In this document: positions 18,500 through 28,247 of the stretch, one piece after another
Layout: every line of letters begins with the position of its first letter
How positions within the stretch are numbered: position 1 is the stretch's first letter
Assembly: GCA_963770245.1 (NCBI GenBank)
Contig: CAVYOX010000007.1
Span: forward strand, 248,001 to 312,000
From: PALSA-270 sp963770245
GTDB lineage: Bacteria > Acidobacteriota > Terriglobia > Terriglobales > Acidobacteriaceae
DNA: 64,000 nucleotides
Direction: 5' to 3'
Made by a program: the position numbers and the translations under genes
The notes under the pieces: generated by a model
Seen by the model: only the letters and a program-made list of their open reading frames with translations
Databases searched by the model: none
What the model was told of the DNA's origin: nothing

Positions 18500-21194
18500 A
18501 TGACATCATCAAAGGCTAGGATATCCGGGGACGACCAGGGTTGTGGGATGATGTTTCAAGATTGTTTTCGAAAAAGTGGAAGCCTGCTGTTAGCTGTGGC
18601 CGCATCGTCCATTTTTTGTATGCCGCTTCTTTCCCAAAATCCCCCCCCCCGCGTCAAGCGTGCCTGCGGGCGAAGTTACGTTGAGGATCATTGTGGTGAG
18701 TTCTCCCGAGGAGGCGGAACACATCCTTGACCGCCTCAAGCGGGGACAGGACTTTGCCCTGCTCGCGAAGATAAACTCGATCGACTCGACTGCCGACGAC
18801 GGCGGCCTCATGGGGAAGATTGCTCCTTCGATGTTACGTCCGGAGCTGAGGGACGCCCTGCAGGGTGTTGGCCCTGGACAGATCAGCCAGGTAGTACGGA
18901 TCCCGCTGGGATACGCCATCCTGAAAGTGGTGCAAGAAATGCCGGCGAGTCGTAACCCGAATATGACTATGGGGGGAAATGCGGGCACGCTCGCCAGCGG
19001 GAGCGTGAAGTCCACGCTCGCTATCGGCGGTTTGTCAGAAGCAGAACTCGGCCTGAACAAATTCGATAAGGACCCGGACTGGAACAAGGATCCGCGTAAG
19101 ATTTGCGAGGTTCGCAGGCAGTCGCTTGCCGCAGAGCAAATGTCGCTGGAACATTTCCTGTCGCCCGCGAACCAGAAATCTCGGGAATCTAAACTTCCGC
19201 TCGATGTCTTGAGCGTGCACTTCTCCCTGGGAGAGATCTATTCCTACCAAGGCAACATGGATAAGGCTATCGAACAGTACGAGGATGCACATCAGATAGC
19301 TGAGTCGGACGTCCCGGCTGCGGTGCCTGATATGGACGAAGCGCTCGGAATTGCTTACCTGCACAAGTCTGAAATGGAAAACCATATCTTTCGTACACCC
19401 GGTGAGAGGTGTATCTGGCCCGTACGGGCTGGCAGTGCATATGCGAAGACTGGCGATTCCGAGAAAGCTGTCGGGTATTTCATGAGGTATCTGCAACAGC
19501 GGCCCAACGAACTCGAAGTGAAATGGCTCCTCAATGTCACCTATAGTACGCTGGGAGGTTACCCGGAGAAAGTCCCGCAAGAGTACCTGATTCCGCCAGC
19601 TGTCTTTACATCGGCAGAGGATGTAGGACGCTTCCTCGATGTCGCTCCCCAGGCCGGACTGAAGTCCTTCTCCGCGGCCGGCGGAGTCATCGTGGACGAC
19701 TTCGAAAACAACGGACGCCTCGATGTGGTGACGTCGAACTGGGATAGTTGTGGTCCTATGCAATATTTTCACAACAACGGCGATGGGACCTTTACCAGCC
19801 AAGCCGCCAAGGCGGGACTGGCGGATCAGTTGGGTGGCCTGAACATCCTGCAAGCCGATTACAACAACGACGGCTGCACAGACATTCTGGTTCTGCGCGG
19901 CGCTTGGGAGGTCGCACAACGAAAATCTCTGCTGCGCAACAATTGCGACGGCACCTTCACCGACGTGACGGCCGCAAGCGGCCTGGGAGTACCGACTAGC
20001 GCACTGTCCGCAGTTTGGGTTGACATTAATAACGATGGGCTACTTGATCTCTTTGTGGGCAACGAGAACGAGCCTGCTCAACTCTTCCTCAACAAAGGGG
20101 ATGGCACATTCGAAGATATTTCCCATTCCGCCGGCGTGGACAAGATGATGTACACTACCGGCGTGGCGGCGGGCGACTACGACAACGATGGGTACCCGGA
20201 CCTTTACGTATCTAACCTGAACGGGAACAACTTTCTGTACCACAATAACCACGACAACACCTTTACCGAGGTCGCAGAGCAGGCGGGCGTCCCGGGCCCG
20301 GGTAAGGGTTTCGCAACCTGGTTCTTCGATTATGACAACGATGGCTGGCCCGATGTATTCGTCACGAGTTACTTCTTCTCGGTGGATGAGACCGTGCGTA
20401 CCTATCTCGGCCTTCCTCACAACGCTACAACTCTAAAGCTCTACAAGAATATGAAGAATGGCACGTTCCGGGATGTGACTGCCGAAGTCGGTCTCGACAA
20501 AGTTTTCCTGCCGATGGGCGCGAATTTCGGAGACATTGATAACGACGGCTTTCTTGATATTTACCTCGGAACTGGAAACCCCTCGTATGGGTCGCTGGTT
20601 CCCAACGTTCTGCTTCGCAATCACGACGGAAAGTATTTCGTGGATGTAACTGCATCTTCGGGAACCGGGGAATTGCACAGAGGACACGGTGTCGCCTTTG
20701 CCGATCTGGACAATCGCGGCTACGAGGACATCCTTGCCGAGATTGGCGGGGCAACGCCGGGCGATAGTCACACACTCCGTGTATTCGAGAATCCGGGAAA
20801 CGGCAACGACTGGATCAGCTTGAAGCTGGTCGGAGTAAAGACCAACCGGTCGGCGATTGGGGCTCGGATCAAGGTAACGGTAGAGAACCACGGCCAGGGA
20901 ACACGTTCCATTTACCGTACGGTCGGAAGCGGAGGATCTTTCGGATCGTCTCCGCTGCAGCAACACATCGGTCTGGGCAAGGACGCACGAATCGTCGACC
21001 TGGAAATCTGGTGGCCGACCAGCAACACCCGGCAGCATTTTTCCAATGTGGGTAAGAACCAATTTCTGGAAATCAAGGAGTTTTCTCAGGAGTACGCCAA
21101 GTTGGACCGGCCGCCAGTTCGGCTGGGAGGCGCAGAGCGAAAGGCCCCGGCGGTTGCTAGGAAGTCCGATCCTAGTCCCGCACAAAGCAGGTGA
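18500..21194 (+). CDS. Exported parvulin-TPR-FG-GAP-ASPIC/UnbV protein, frame interrupted at C10 tract
   Basis: The mature part begins with a parvulin-like rotamase domain (GEVTLRIIVVSSPEEAEHIL, PGQISQVVRIPLGYAILKV), followed by TPR sequence. The C-terminal half has FG-GAP/VCBS blades with repeated DxDNDGxxD motifs (for example DINNDGLLDLFVG) and a final ASPIC/UnbV block (SIYRTVGSGGSFGSSPLQQH). A signal peptide (SLLLAVAASSIFCMPLLSQN) lies in a different frame, before ten C residues at 18641-18650. Nine Cs would join the two frames; otherwise translation of the mature part would need a GTG at 18660 and give a protein without export signal. The start codon is 18500 or 18548. The SCO-like gene follows after 33 bases. 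The domain order is unusual for a CRTAC1 protein. Confidence 0.8.
18641..18650 (+). repeat. Homopolymer C10 tract in coding sequence
   Basis: Ten consecutive C residues separate the frame coding for the signal peptide from the frame coding for the mature protein. One C fewer restores a continuous gene. Confidence 0.95.
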
Positions 21195-21227
21195 GATCCG
21201 TCGCTTGGCGATAAAGAAACGAAGTTT

Positions 21228-22127
21228 ATGAAACGCCTGGCCATGTTCGTAGTATTGCTCCTGCCCAGCGCGGGTGTTGGCTGTGCAGAGAGGCAGTATC
21301 CGGTGACGGGGATGGTATTGAACGTCGACCAGCCCCACAAGACCTTCGTGGTCTCCTGTCAAAGCATTCTTGGCTACATGGATGCGATGGTCATGCCGTT
21401 CGAGGTTCACAAAGTCAAAGATCTGGACGGCTTGACCCCGGGCGTGGAGGTGAACTTTATCCTGGTCGTGGAGAAGGAGTCGAGTTACGCCGAACATCTC
21501 CAGATTCGCCAGTACGAAAGCGTGGAACAGGACCCGCTCGCAGCCCGCCGCTTGAAACTCCTGGATCAACTCTCCCATCCGGAATCTACCTCGGCAAAAG
21601 CCCTAGCCATCGGACAACGAGTCCCGAATTTCACGTTGATCGACCAAGATCGCCATCCCGTCACACTCTCACAATTCTCCGGCAAGGTCGTGGCCATAAA
21701 CTTTATTTATACGAGTTGCGTTCTGCCAAACTTCTGTTTCCGCAGTTCCAATAATTTTGGTGTGCTTCAGAGGCGCTTCAAGGAGCGGATGGGCAGGGAA
21801 TTGGTACTCCTAACCGTTACCTTCGATCCGCGTCGCGATCAGCCCGACGTTCTCGCACGTTATGCCAGGACTTGGAAGGCCGATCCCGCAACGTGGCACT
21901 TTCTTACAGGTTCCGATCCTGACATTCAGCACGTCACCAACCTGTTTGGGGTGGACTATTTCCCGAATGAAGGGCTTATGAGCCACTCTTTGCATACTGC
22001 CATCATCGATCGGCGGAGAAAGTTGGTGGCCAATATTGAAGGCAACCGATTCACCGCGGACCAGCTCGGCGACCTGGTGCAGACGGTTCTGACTCACGAT
22101 GACGGCAGCGGAAATCAAACTCGCTGA
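21228..22127 (+). CDS. SCO1/SenC-like thioredoxin-fold lipoprotein with unusual Cys spacing
   Basis: A possible lipobox (VLLLPSAGVGC) suggests a lipoprotein. The first 100 residues include a CusF-like copper-binding-type segment (FEVHKVKDLDGLTPGVEVNFI). The second half is an SCO domain (GQRVPNFTLIDQDRHPVTLS, KVVAINFIYTSC, HSLHTAIIDRRRKLVA). The usual CxxxC copper motif is replaced by C-x5-C (CVLPNFC), with the distal His in SHSLHTAIID. SCO proteins insert copper into cytochrome oxidase or act as thiol oxidoreductases. The gene follows the parvulin-FG-GAP gene by 33 bases and is likely in the same operon. The 3' end overlaps the integrase fragment region. Confidence 0.8.
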   Translation: MKRLAMFVVLLLPSAGVGCAERQYPVTGMVLNVDQPHKTFVVSCQSILGYMDAMVMPFEVHKVKDLDGLTPGVEVNFILVVEKESSYAEHLQIRQYESVEQDPLAARRLKLLDQLSHPESTSAKALAIGQRVPNFTLIDQDRHPVTLSQFSGKVVAINFIYTSCVLPNFCFRSSNNFGVLQRRFKERMGRELVLLTVTFDPRRDQPDVLARYARTWKADPATWHFLTGSDPDIQHVTNLFGVDYFPNEGLMSHSLHTAIIDRRRKLVANIEGNRFTADQLGDLVQTVLTHDDGSGNQTR

Positions 22128-22229
22128 CTCGGAACCAAAAGCTGCAATTTGCCCGCAACATACACATCCAACTCCTGACGCGCGCGGTGCATCTTGTCCC
22201 AGTGTCGTTTTTGGCGGCGGCCAAGATAG

Positions 22230-22659
22230 CATCGGTCACATAATCGTTGTCAACGCGTCGCCAACACTCGGCGCCGGTGCGTTGGTTTTTCGTTCACCCG
22301 AAGGAGCGATACTCGATCCTAATAACCTCTGCCATCGCCTGTTCCTGCCGGTGTTGGCCAACGCCGGCATTCGCAAGATTCGCCTTCATGATCTCCGCCA
22401 TACCTTCGGGTCGCTACTCCTCCAAAACGGCGCCTCGATTGTCTTCGTCAAAGAAGAGATCGGGCACAGCTCTATCCAAGTTACAGTCGACACCTACCGC
22501 CACCTGATTTTGGCGCCAACGTATGCTTTGTGAACCGGCTTGACCAGGTCGCGCCTGAACCGGCGGAAACAACTCGGCAACAATCCGCACCTCCCGCGCA
22601 ACCGGGCGAAATGGAGATCCCACCGGATCTCCTGCAAGTTGCTCCGGGATTAGACTAGG
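22230..22659 (+). pseudogene. Tyrosine recombinase (phage integrase) C-terminal fragment
   Basis: The frame contains the catalytic C-terminal part: IRLHDLRHTFGSLLLQN (conserved His-x-x-Arg) and IGHSSIQVTVDTYRHL with the nucleophile Tyr. The N-terminal half, including the first catalytic Arg, is absent. After HL the frame shifts near 22510, and the following sequence GANVCFVNRLDQVAPEP continues like the usual C-terminal tail to a stop at 22659. It is thus a frame-shifted remnant of an integrated element, not an active enzyme. Confidence 0.75.
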
Positions 22660-22689
22660 TCCCGACAACGATATCAGTGGTGGTAAGGT

Positions 22690-23010
22690 TCTATGGGTCG
22701 GAATCAATAAAGTCAACAACCGTGCGGCCAAAGCATTCCGCCTCGCCGCTTACACCTTGCATTTTTGCCACTCGGCGCTGGGCGTCGATTATCGCCGGAT
22801 GCGGGTCAAGCTCGGTTCGCCACAGGCCATCACTGCCAGTGCCCACAAGTTTGCCCGGATCACCGATCACCGAATCACAACCGGGCAAACCTACGACGAT
22901 AGCATTTTCGCGAGACACGAAACGCGCTACAAAAAATGCCGACGTCAGCTCAAAAGCACCGGCCAGAGGGTTGGGCTGGCAACTCGTGCCGGTTTGCGCC
23001 TTCCAAACCG
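22690..23010 (+). pseudogene. IS110-type transposase C-terminal remnant
   Basis: The forward frame gives NRAAKAFRLAAYTLHF, then RRMRVKLGSPQAITASAHK and FARITDHRI. In other copies of the IS110 family the C terminus contains RMRxKLGxPxAITAxAHKLARI and ends in a GFxLVPV-like block. Here GLGWQLVPVCAFQ appears in the next frame, so there is a frame shift near 22960. The catalytic N-terminal RuvC-like part is lost. Confidence 0.6.
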
Positions 23011-23145
23011 AGTGTCATGATGTGAAACTACCAAGCGCATTGTGATTTTTTTTCTTGACAGTGCTCCGAAGATCATGTTACTTACAGCCTGTTTTTCTAC
23101 GCGCATCTTAGGTGCAGAAGCGATCGACCGAAGTCGCTGAGATAT
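22996..23145 (+). repeat. Direct repeat copy 1 (IS110 tail plus promoter)
   Basis: About 150 bases starting GCGCCTTCCAA are repeated with about 85-90% identity at 23196-23342. The copy includes the C-terminal codons of the IS110 remnant, a TTGACA box and the GATCGACCGAA block. Confidence 0.75.
23055..23083 (+). promoter_or_regulatory. Candidate sigma-70 promoter in repeat copy 1
   Basis: TTGACA, a 17-base spacer and TTACTT match sigma-70-type boxes with a weak -10. The same arrangement is in copy 2. Confidence 0.4.
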
Positions 23146-23195
23146 CGGTTTCACGGGGTTCCGGGCAACCTCGTGAACAGTCGAAAAAGCTGCTT

Positions 23196-23342
23196 GCGCC
23201 TTCCAAGTCAAATGTCATAATGTGAAACAACTAGGCGCATTGTGATTTTTCTTGACAGTGCTCGGAAGATGATGTTACTTAAAGCCTGCTTTTGTAAGCG
23301 CATCTTTAGGTGCAGAAGCGATCGACCGAAACGGCGAGATAG
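23196..23342 (+). repeat. Direct repeat copy 2 upstream of TonB receptor
   Basis: The copy repeats the 22996-23145 segment and lies immediately upstream of the TonB receptor start. Between the copies lies an imperfect inverted repeat (23148-23178). Confidence 0.75.
23252..23280 (+). promoter_or_regulatory. Candidate promoter for TonB receptor gene
   Basis: TTGACA (23252-23257), a 17-base spacer and TTACTT precede the likely start codon by about 80 bases. The spacing is ideal; the -10 box is weak. Confidence 0.45.
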
Positions 23343-23361
23343 CCTTCAGAGGAGGATGCTC

Positions 23362-26300
23362 ATGAGTCCCGAAGCGAAGCGCTTTTTGAATTTGGTTCAA
23401 AGGGCGGAGTTATGCCCAGGCTCTCTCCGGCGGTCCAGCGGGCTGCAGGTTCGAATCACGTTACATCTTTTCATATTGCTCGTCATGGTGGCTGTTCCTG
23501 CACTCGTGTTCAGCCAGCAGGCATCAACCGGTCAAGTCAGCGGCCAAGTAAGGGACCAGTCTGGCGCCGTGATTGCGGGTGCGCAGATCTCGGCTCGGAA
23601 TATTGCCCAGAACACCACCGCCTCCGCGCAGTCGAATGCCGACGGATACTACAATCTTCAACTTCCCCTGGGGAACTACGACATCTCCGCCACCAAGCCT
23701 GGATTCAAGGAACTCCTACAGCACAACATCGACGTCACCGTGGGCGGCAGCGTAGGACTCGACCTTGCTCTTTCGGTTGGAGCAACTACCACGACGGTTG
23801 AAGTAACGGCGACATCGTTGCTGGCTCCGACCGAGGTTTCTGGTGAAACGACGGTCCCAACCAGTCTGGTTAGCAATGTTCCCGTCGAAGTCTCATCGGG
23901 CATGCGAAACTCAGCAGACTTTCTGCGAATGACACCCGGCTATCAAGGGAACTCCTTTTCCGCCCGCCTGAACGGTGGCGTCGGCCTGGACCAGGAAGTC
24001 CTTATTGATGGCGCGGACGTGTCGCCTGTGGGCTTCGCGTCTGGCATTCAAGGGGGTCAAATGACCGTCCCGAGCTTTGCCGTCCAGGAGTTTCAAGTGA
24101 TCGGGACCAACGTAGACGCACAGTACGGACGAACCTCCACAGGAGCTATCACGTACGTTTTCAAGTCGGGATCAAACGCTATGCACGGCTCGCTGTTTGA
24201 GTACAACAGAAATGCGGTCTACGACGCAAAGAACTATTTTGAAACGAAGCGTGATGTAGTGGACCAGAACGAGTTCGGGGCGGAGGCGGGCGGACCTGTC
24301 AAGAAGGACAAAATCTTCTACTACGGCTATTACGATGGATTCCGCTTGACGAGTTCCAACAACGCCTCGATCTATAGCCTTCTTACTCCCGCCATGCAGA
24401 ACGGCGATTTCTCGGCTGCTGGCCTCCCTGTCATTTACGACCCGGCAACAACTGCGCCAGACGGCGCTGGCGGCTTTACTCGCCAGCAGTTCTCGTGTAA
24501 CGGAGTACTAAACGTTATTTGTCCGGATCGCATCAACGCTAGTTCCAAGTACATTGCGTCTTTGTTTCCCGCCCCGAACCTTCCCGGCCTCACGAATAAC
24601 TTTATCGGGACATCAACGGCGACCACCTCGACCGACCAGTTCCTGGGAAAACTTGACACGAACCTTTCTAGCAGTGACCGTCTGTCGGGTAGCTTTAGCT
24701 TTATGCGGGAACATCAGTTGAATGACGGCCCGTTCGGCCAGGACTTGTCCGGGACCCGAGTAATCGACCACGGGTACCGGCTCATCATCAACTGGGACAA
24801 GACGATCACACCTTCGTTGCTAAACCACGTGGTCCTGTCAGGCAACCGTTGGACTTTTTACACTTTTGAAGGCGGCAGTACGAGTCTGACCTCGGGATCG
24901 GACCTGAACGCCAAGGCGGGTCTGGGCGGAGTTTTGGACCAGTCGGGCGAGGCAAACATCACCGCCGGTGGCTACTATTTCGGTATCGGAGGCTTCGATA
25001 ACGGTCCCAGGCACAATGATGAGGAAGCCGGGGATGACGTGACATGGGGGCACGGGAGCCACCAGTTCCAGTTTGGCTTCAACACAACCCGTTACTATAC
25101 CCTCGCGCTTCAGGAGGCGGGGCCCGGAAATAACCAGTTCGGGACCTTTACCTTTGCGCCTCAAGAGACGGCTTTACCTGACGCGGCAGCGGCAGGAACG
25201 GGCTTTGCCGCGGCTAGCTACCTCTTGGGCAATGTAGACACGGGGATCTGGGGCCAGGAACCCCTGCAAGCAATGGTGATGCCGTATTACGCCTTATACG
25301 CACAAGACAAGTGGAAGGCACGGCGTAATCTAACTGTCTCTTATGGTTTGCGATGGGACTACAATTCTCCCATTACTGATCGGGACAATCGCATTGCCAA
25401 TTTTGACCCTAATTTGCCTAACTCCGGGGCAGGAGGCTTGCTGGGCGCGTTGGTTTTTGCCGGCACCGGATCCGGACGTAGCGGCCAGCGCCAGTTTGCC
25501 GACGCTTGGCACAAAGGATTCGGGCCTCGACTCGGGATTGCCTATTCGCCTACGCCAAACACTGTTCTGCGAGCCGCCTACGGCATTATGTATGACACTA
25601 ACTCCGGTCCAGCCATATTTCTCAATCAGCAGGGATTTTTCGCAACCGATACGATAAACAGTCCCAATGGCGGAGTTACCCCCGCATTCAATTGGTCGGT
25701 AGGCTACCCAACAGTGCCTTTGGGTCCTTTCTTTGACCCTACCTTTGGCAATGGCGGATCCACCAAGTGGATGCAGCCTCAAGGGGCAAGGTTGCCGATG
25801 GTTCAGAACTTTAACGTTGGAGTCCAACACCAGTTCCCGGGTGGTATTGTGGTCGATGCCATGTACGTGGGTACGAACAACCATCATCTGTTGTCAGGGA
25901 ATCTCAACTATAACCAGATGAACCCACAATTTCTGAGTCTAGGATCCCTCCTGGAGGAACCGGCGAACTCCGCGGCGGCCGCGGCGGCTGGAATCAAGGT
26001 CCCCTACGCGGGTTTCACTGGATCGGTTGCACAATCTCTGATTCCTTACCCTCAGTATCCGGGAGGAATCGGTCTTTCCTCTGACCCGGTCGGCAACAAT
26101 ACTTTCAACTCATTTCAGATTAAGGCTCAGAAGCGATTCTCGCACGGATTGTCCTTCCTGGTGTCCTACGTATTGTCAAAGAACCTCACGGACCAAGATG
26201 GCGCGGGAGGCAGCATATTTCTTGGCGGGGCGCAGAACTATTACAACTTGCGGGCTGAAAAGGCCGTTGCTTTAGAGGAGGTGCCGAATGCCGTTATTGG

Positions 26301-26835
26301 CTCCTACTCATATGAATTGCCAATCGGCAAAGGAAAGTTACTTAATCTTAACAACAAAATAGTAGATCGGGCTTTTGGCGGCTGGAATATAGCGGGCATT
26401 ATTACCATTCAGAGTGGCAACCCACAGGCAATAAGTACTGAGGAAGGCCTGCCCGCAATTGGAGGAGTCCGTCCCGATGTAGTGAGCGGTCAGCCGTTTT
26501 ACGGTGTTCATAGCAGGTCAAGCTTCAACCCGGCAACGGACTTATATCTAAATCCAGCCGCGTTTGTGGCGCCACCGCCATTTCAATTAGGCACCGCTCC
26601 CAGGGCATTCAGCCAGATATATGACTTCGGTATAGAGGACTGGGATGCAGCCTTCATGAAGAAGTTCCCAATCACAGAGCACGTTAATTTTGCGCTTAAA
26701 ATGGAGTTTTTCAACTTCCTTAACAACGTCAATTTCGGTGCCCCCGTTGAAGACATAAACAACCCCAGTTTTGGGAAAATTTCCAGCGCTTTGGCTCCCC
26801 GGATTGGGCAGATCTCGGGCACGATATCGTGGTAA
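23362..26835 (+). CDS. Oar-like TonB-dependent receptor with carboxypeptidase-regulatory domain
   Basis: The 1157-residue protein has a signal peptide (HLFILLVMVAVPALVFSQQ) and a CarboxypepD_reg domain starting with STGQVSGQVRDQSGAVIAGA. A plug and a long outer-membrane barrel follow, with many Asn/Gly/Tyr-rich strands and a final strand ending ISGTISW with a terminal aromatic residue. Receptors of this type are numerous in Acidobacteriota and import complex substrates using TonB energy; no substrate can be read. The ATG at 23362 is preferred because GGAGG lies seven bases before it; the frame extends further upstream without plausible coding. The duplicated promoter segment is directly upstream, and a TPR gene follows 59 bases downstream. 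Confidence 0.88.
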   Translation: MSPEAKRFLNLVQRAELCPGSLRRSSGLQVRITLHLFILLVMVAVPALVFSQQASTGQVSGQVRDQSGAVIAGAQISARNIAQNTTASAQSNADGYYNLQLPLGNYDISATKPGFKELLQHNIDVTVGGSVGLDLALSVGATTTTVEVTATSLLAPTEVSGETTVPTSLVSNVPVEVSSGMRNSADFLRMTPGYQGNSFSARLNGGVGLDQEVLIDGADVSPVGFASGIQGGQMTVPSFAVQEFQVIGTNVDAQYGRTSTGAITYVFKSGSNAMHGSLFEYNRNAVYDAKNYFETKRDVVDQNEFGAEAGGPVKKDKIFYYGYYDGFRLTSSNNASIYSLLTPAMQNGDFSAAGLPVIYDPATTAPDGAGGFTRQQFSCNGVLNVICPDRINASSKYIASLFPAPNLPGLTNNFIGTSTATTSTDQFLGKLDTNLSSSDRLSGSFSFMREHQLNDGPFGQDLSGTRVIDHGYRLIINWDKTITPSLLNHVVLSGNRWTFYTFEGGSTSLTSGSDLNAKAGLGGVLDQSGEANITAGGYYFGIGGFDNGPRHNDEEAGDDVTWGHGSHQFQFGFNTTRYYTLALQEAGPGNNQFGTFTFAPQETALPDAAAAGTGFAAASYLLGNVDTGIWGQEPLQAMVMPYYALYAQDKWKARRNLTVSYGLRWDYNSPITDRDNRIANFDPNLPNSGAGGLLGALVFAGTGSGRSGQRQFADAWHKGFGPRLGIAYSPTPNTVLRAAYGIMYDTNSGPAIFLNQQGFFATDTINSPNGGVTPAFNWSVGYPTVPLGPFFDPTFGNGGSTKWMQPQGARLPMVQNFNVGVQHQFPGGIVVDAMYVGTNNHHLLSGNLNYNQMNPQFLSLGSLLEEPANSAAAAAAGIKVPYAGFTGSVAQSLIPYPQYPGGIGLSSDPVGNNTFNSFQIKAQKRFSHGLSFLVSYVLSKNLTDQDGAGGSIFLGGAQNYYNLRAEKAVALEEVPNAVIGSYSYELPIGKGKLLNLNNKIVDRAFGGWNIAGIITIQSGNPQAISTEEGLPAIGGVRPDVVSGQPFYGVHSRSSFNPATDLYLNPAAFVAPPPFQLGTAPRAFSQIYDFGIEDWDAAFMKKFPITEHVNFALKMEFFNFLNNVNFGAPVEDINNPSFGKISSALAPRIGQISGTISW

Positions 26836-26894
26836 CATGAACGCCAAAAAATATGTTCAAGTGATGACGTCCGTTACTTCTGGTCCACGACCAC

Positions 26895-28247
26895 ATGGGT
26901 GAGGCAGCGGCGGCCATGAGGTTACCCAAAGGTGGGCGAGTAATCCTTCTAGTTTCCTTCAGTCTGCTGCTGGAGGCTGTGGGGGTAGCACAGAGTCTGC
27001 CGCCCTGGGTTGTTAGCCGGTTTGGGGCGGCAAGGGAGGCCGAAAAAAGGGGCGACTATCGCGATGCGGCGGCTGATTACCAGGCGATTACTAAAGCTTA
27101 CCCTCTGCCTGAAGCCTATACCAATCTTGGGCTCGATTACTTTCGTCTCAAGGAGTTTCGTTTGGCTGTCCAGGTGTTCCGCGATGGCCTCAAACTCAAA
27201 CCCGGCATGGTGGGAGCGCAGTTGTTCCTGGGCATCTCCGAATATAGTTTAGGTAATTTCAAGGCATCAGCCGAAGATCTCCTCAGCGCCTTGAAGGTAG
27301 ACGGCAACAATCAAGAGGCATGGCTCTATCTCATCCGCAGCGAGGCTGCGCTAGGGCAGTTTCGTCCGCCTGATGGCCAAATGGCGATCAAGATGTTTCC
27401 CGGAAACCCCGAACTGAACTATGCGGTAGGGGCCGCTGCGCTAGAACAAATAAGGCTGATGGCGAACGAGGCCAACCAAATGGGATCAACTTCCCCTGCT
27501 TTCCTTTGGATTGCGCTTCGCGAGGCTGAAGGGAAAGGGGACACCGTGCAGACGGCGCACATGCGAGACAAGATCCAACAAGCAGGTGCGACCACGCCAC
27601 CGGAGCTCGTCAATCGATACGATCAGTTGACCGCCTTGGTCCATCAATGTTTTGAGAACACTCTGGCAGGGGCGCCGAAGTCACCATATGCCCATAGAAT
27701 TGGAGGCCAGATTTATGAGGCACAGCGCTCAGACCAAGAAGCGCTTCGCGAGTACCGGGCGGGAGGAGACCACTTTGCGGCAGGACGTTTGTTGGCCCAA
27801 GATCTGCAGTTTAAAGATGCTGAAAAAGAGCTTGTCGCGGCAATCGCAGGTGATCCCTTAAATCGGCTTGCCAGTGCTCTGCTGGCCCAGCTCTATGTGA
27901 AGGAGCATTCTGCTGGCAAAGCGTTGCCCATTCTTCACTCTTTACTTCGGGAGTATCCGCAGGATGCTTACGCCTGGGCCGATTTGGGGAAAGCCCAGGC
28001 GCAACTGGGACAAAATGAGGAGGCAGTGAGTTCGCTGCGCAAGGCGCTGGAGCTTGATCCGTCGATGAATGAGCCTCGTTACGTAATGGCCATTGTCTAC
28101 CGTAGCCTTGGTCAGGAAGATTTATCCAAAGAACAAATGAGAGTTTTTCTTGAGCATAACAAGAAAAATCCCAATCCATTGGGGGGGGGAAATAGCGGCA
28201 ATGACGATACCGGAAAAGCAACGGCAGAAAGCCCCGAAGCAAAGTAG
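26895..28247 (+). CDS. Exported TPR protein following the TonB receptor
   Basis: A signal peptide (VILLVSFSLLLEAVGVAQS) is followed by many TPR units (for example YTNLGLDYFRLKEFRLAVQV and YAWADLGKAQAQLGQNEEAV). The C-terminal tail is low-complexity (PLGGGNSGNDD) and includes a run of nine G bases. The gene overlaps the ThuA gene by 47 bases. Proteins of this type may act as assembly or interaction partners of TonB receptors; the role is inferred from position. Start could be the ATG at 26895 or at 26916. Confidence 0.85.
   Translation: MGEAAAAMRLPKGGRVILLVSFSLLLEAVGVAQSLPPWVVSRFGAAREAEKRGDYRDAAADYQAITKAYPLPEAYTNLGLDYFRLKEFRLAVQVFRDGLKLKPGMVGAQLFLGISEYSLGNFKASAEDLLSALKVDGNNQEAWLYLIRSEAALGQFRPPDGQMAIKMFPGNPELNYAVGAAALEQIRLMANEANQMGSTSPAFLWIALREAEGKGDTVQTAHMRDKIQQAGATTPPELVNRYDQLTALVHQCFENTLAGAPKSPYAHRIGGQIYEAQRSDQEALREYRAGGDHFAAGRLLAQDLQFKDAEKELVAAIAGDPLNRLASALLAQLYVKEHSAGKALPILHSLLREYPQDAYAWADLGKAQAQLGQNEEAVSSLRKALELDPSMNEPRYVMAIVYRSLGQEDLSKEQMRVFLEHNKKNPNPLGGGNSGNDDTGKATAESPEAK
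28181..28189 (+). repeat. Homopolymer G9 tract near TPR gene end
   Basis: Nine consecutive G residues lie in the last coding segment, just before the ThuA start codon. Loss of one G would fuse the TPR frame with the ThuA frame. Confidence 0.9.

Noticed and set aside
20433..21578. Minus-strand frame antisense to the FG-GAP protein
   Set aside because: Shadow of the forward gene; no start signal or domain.
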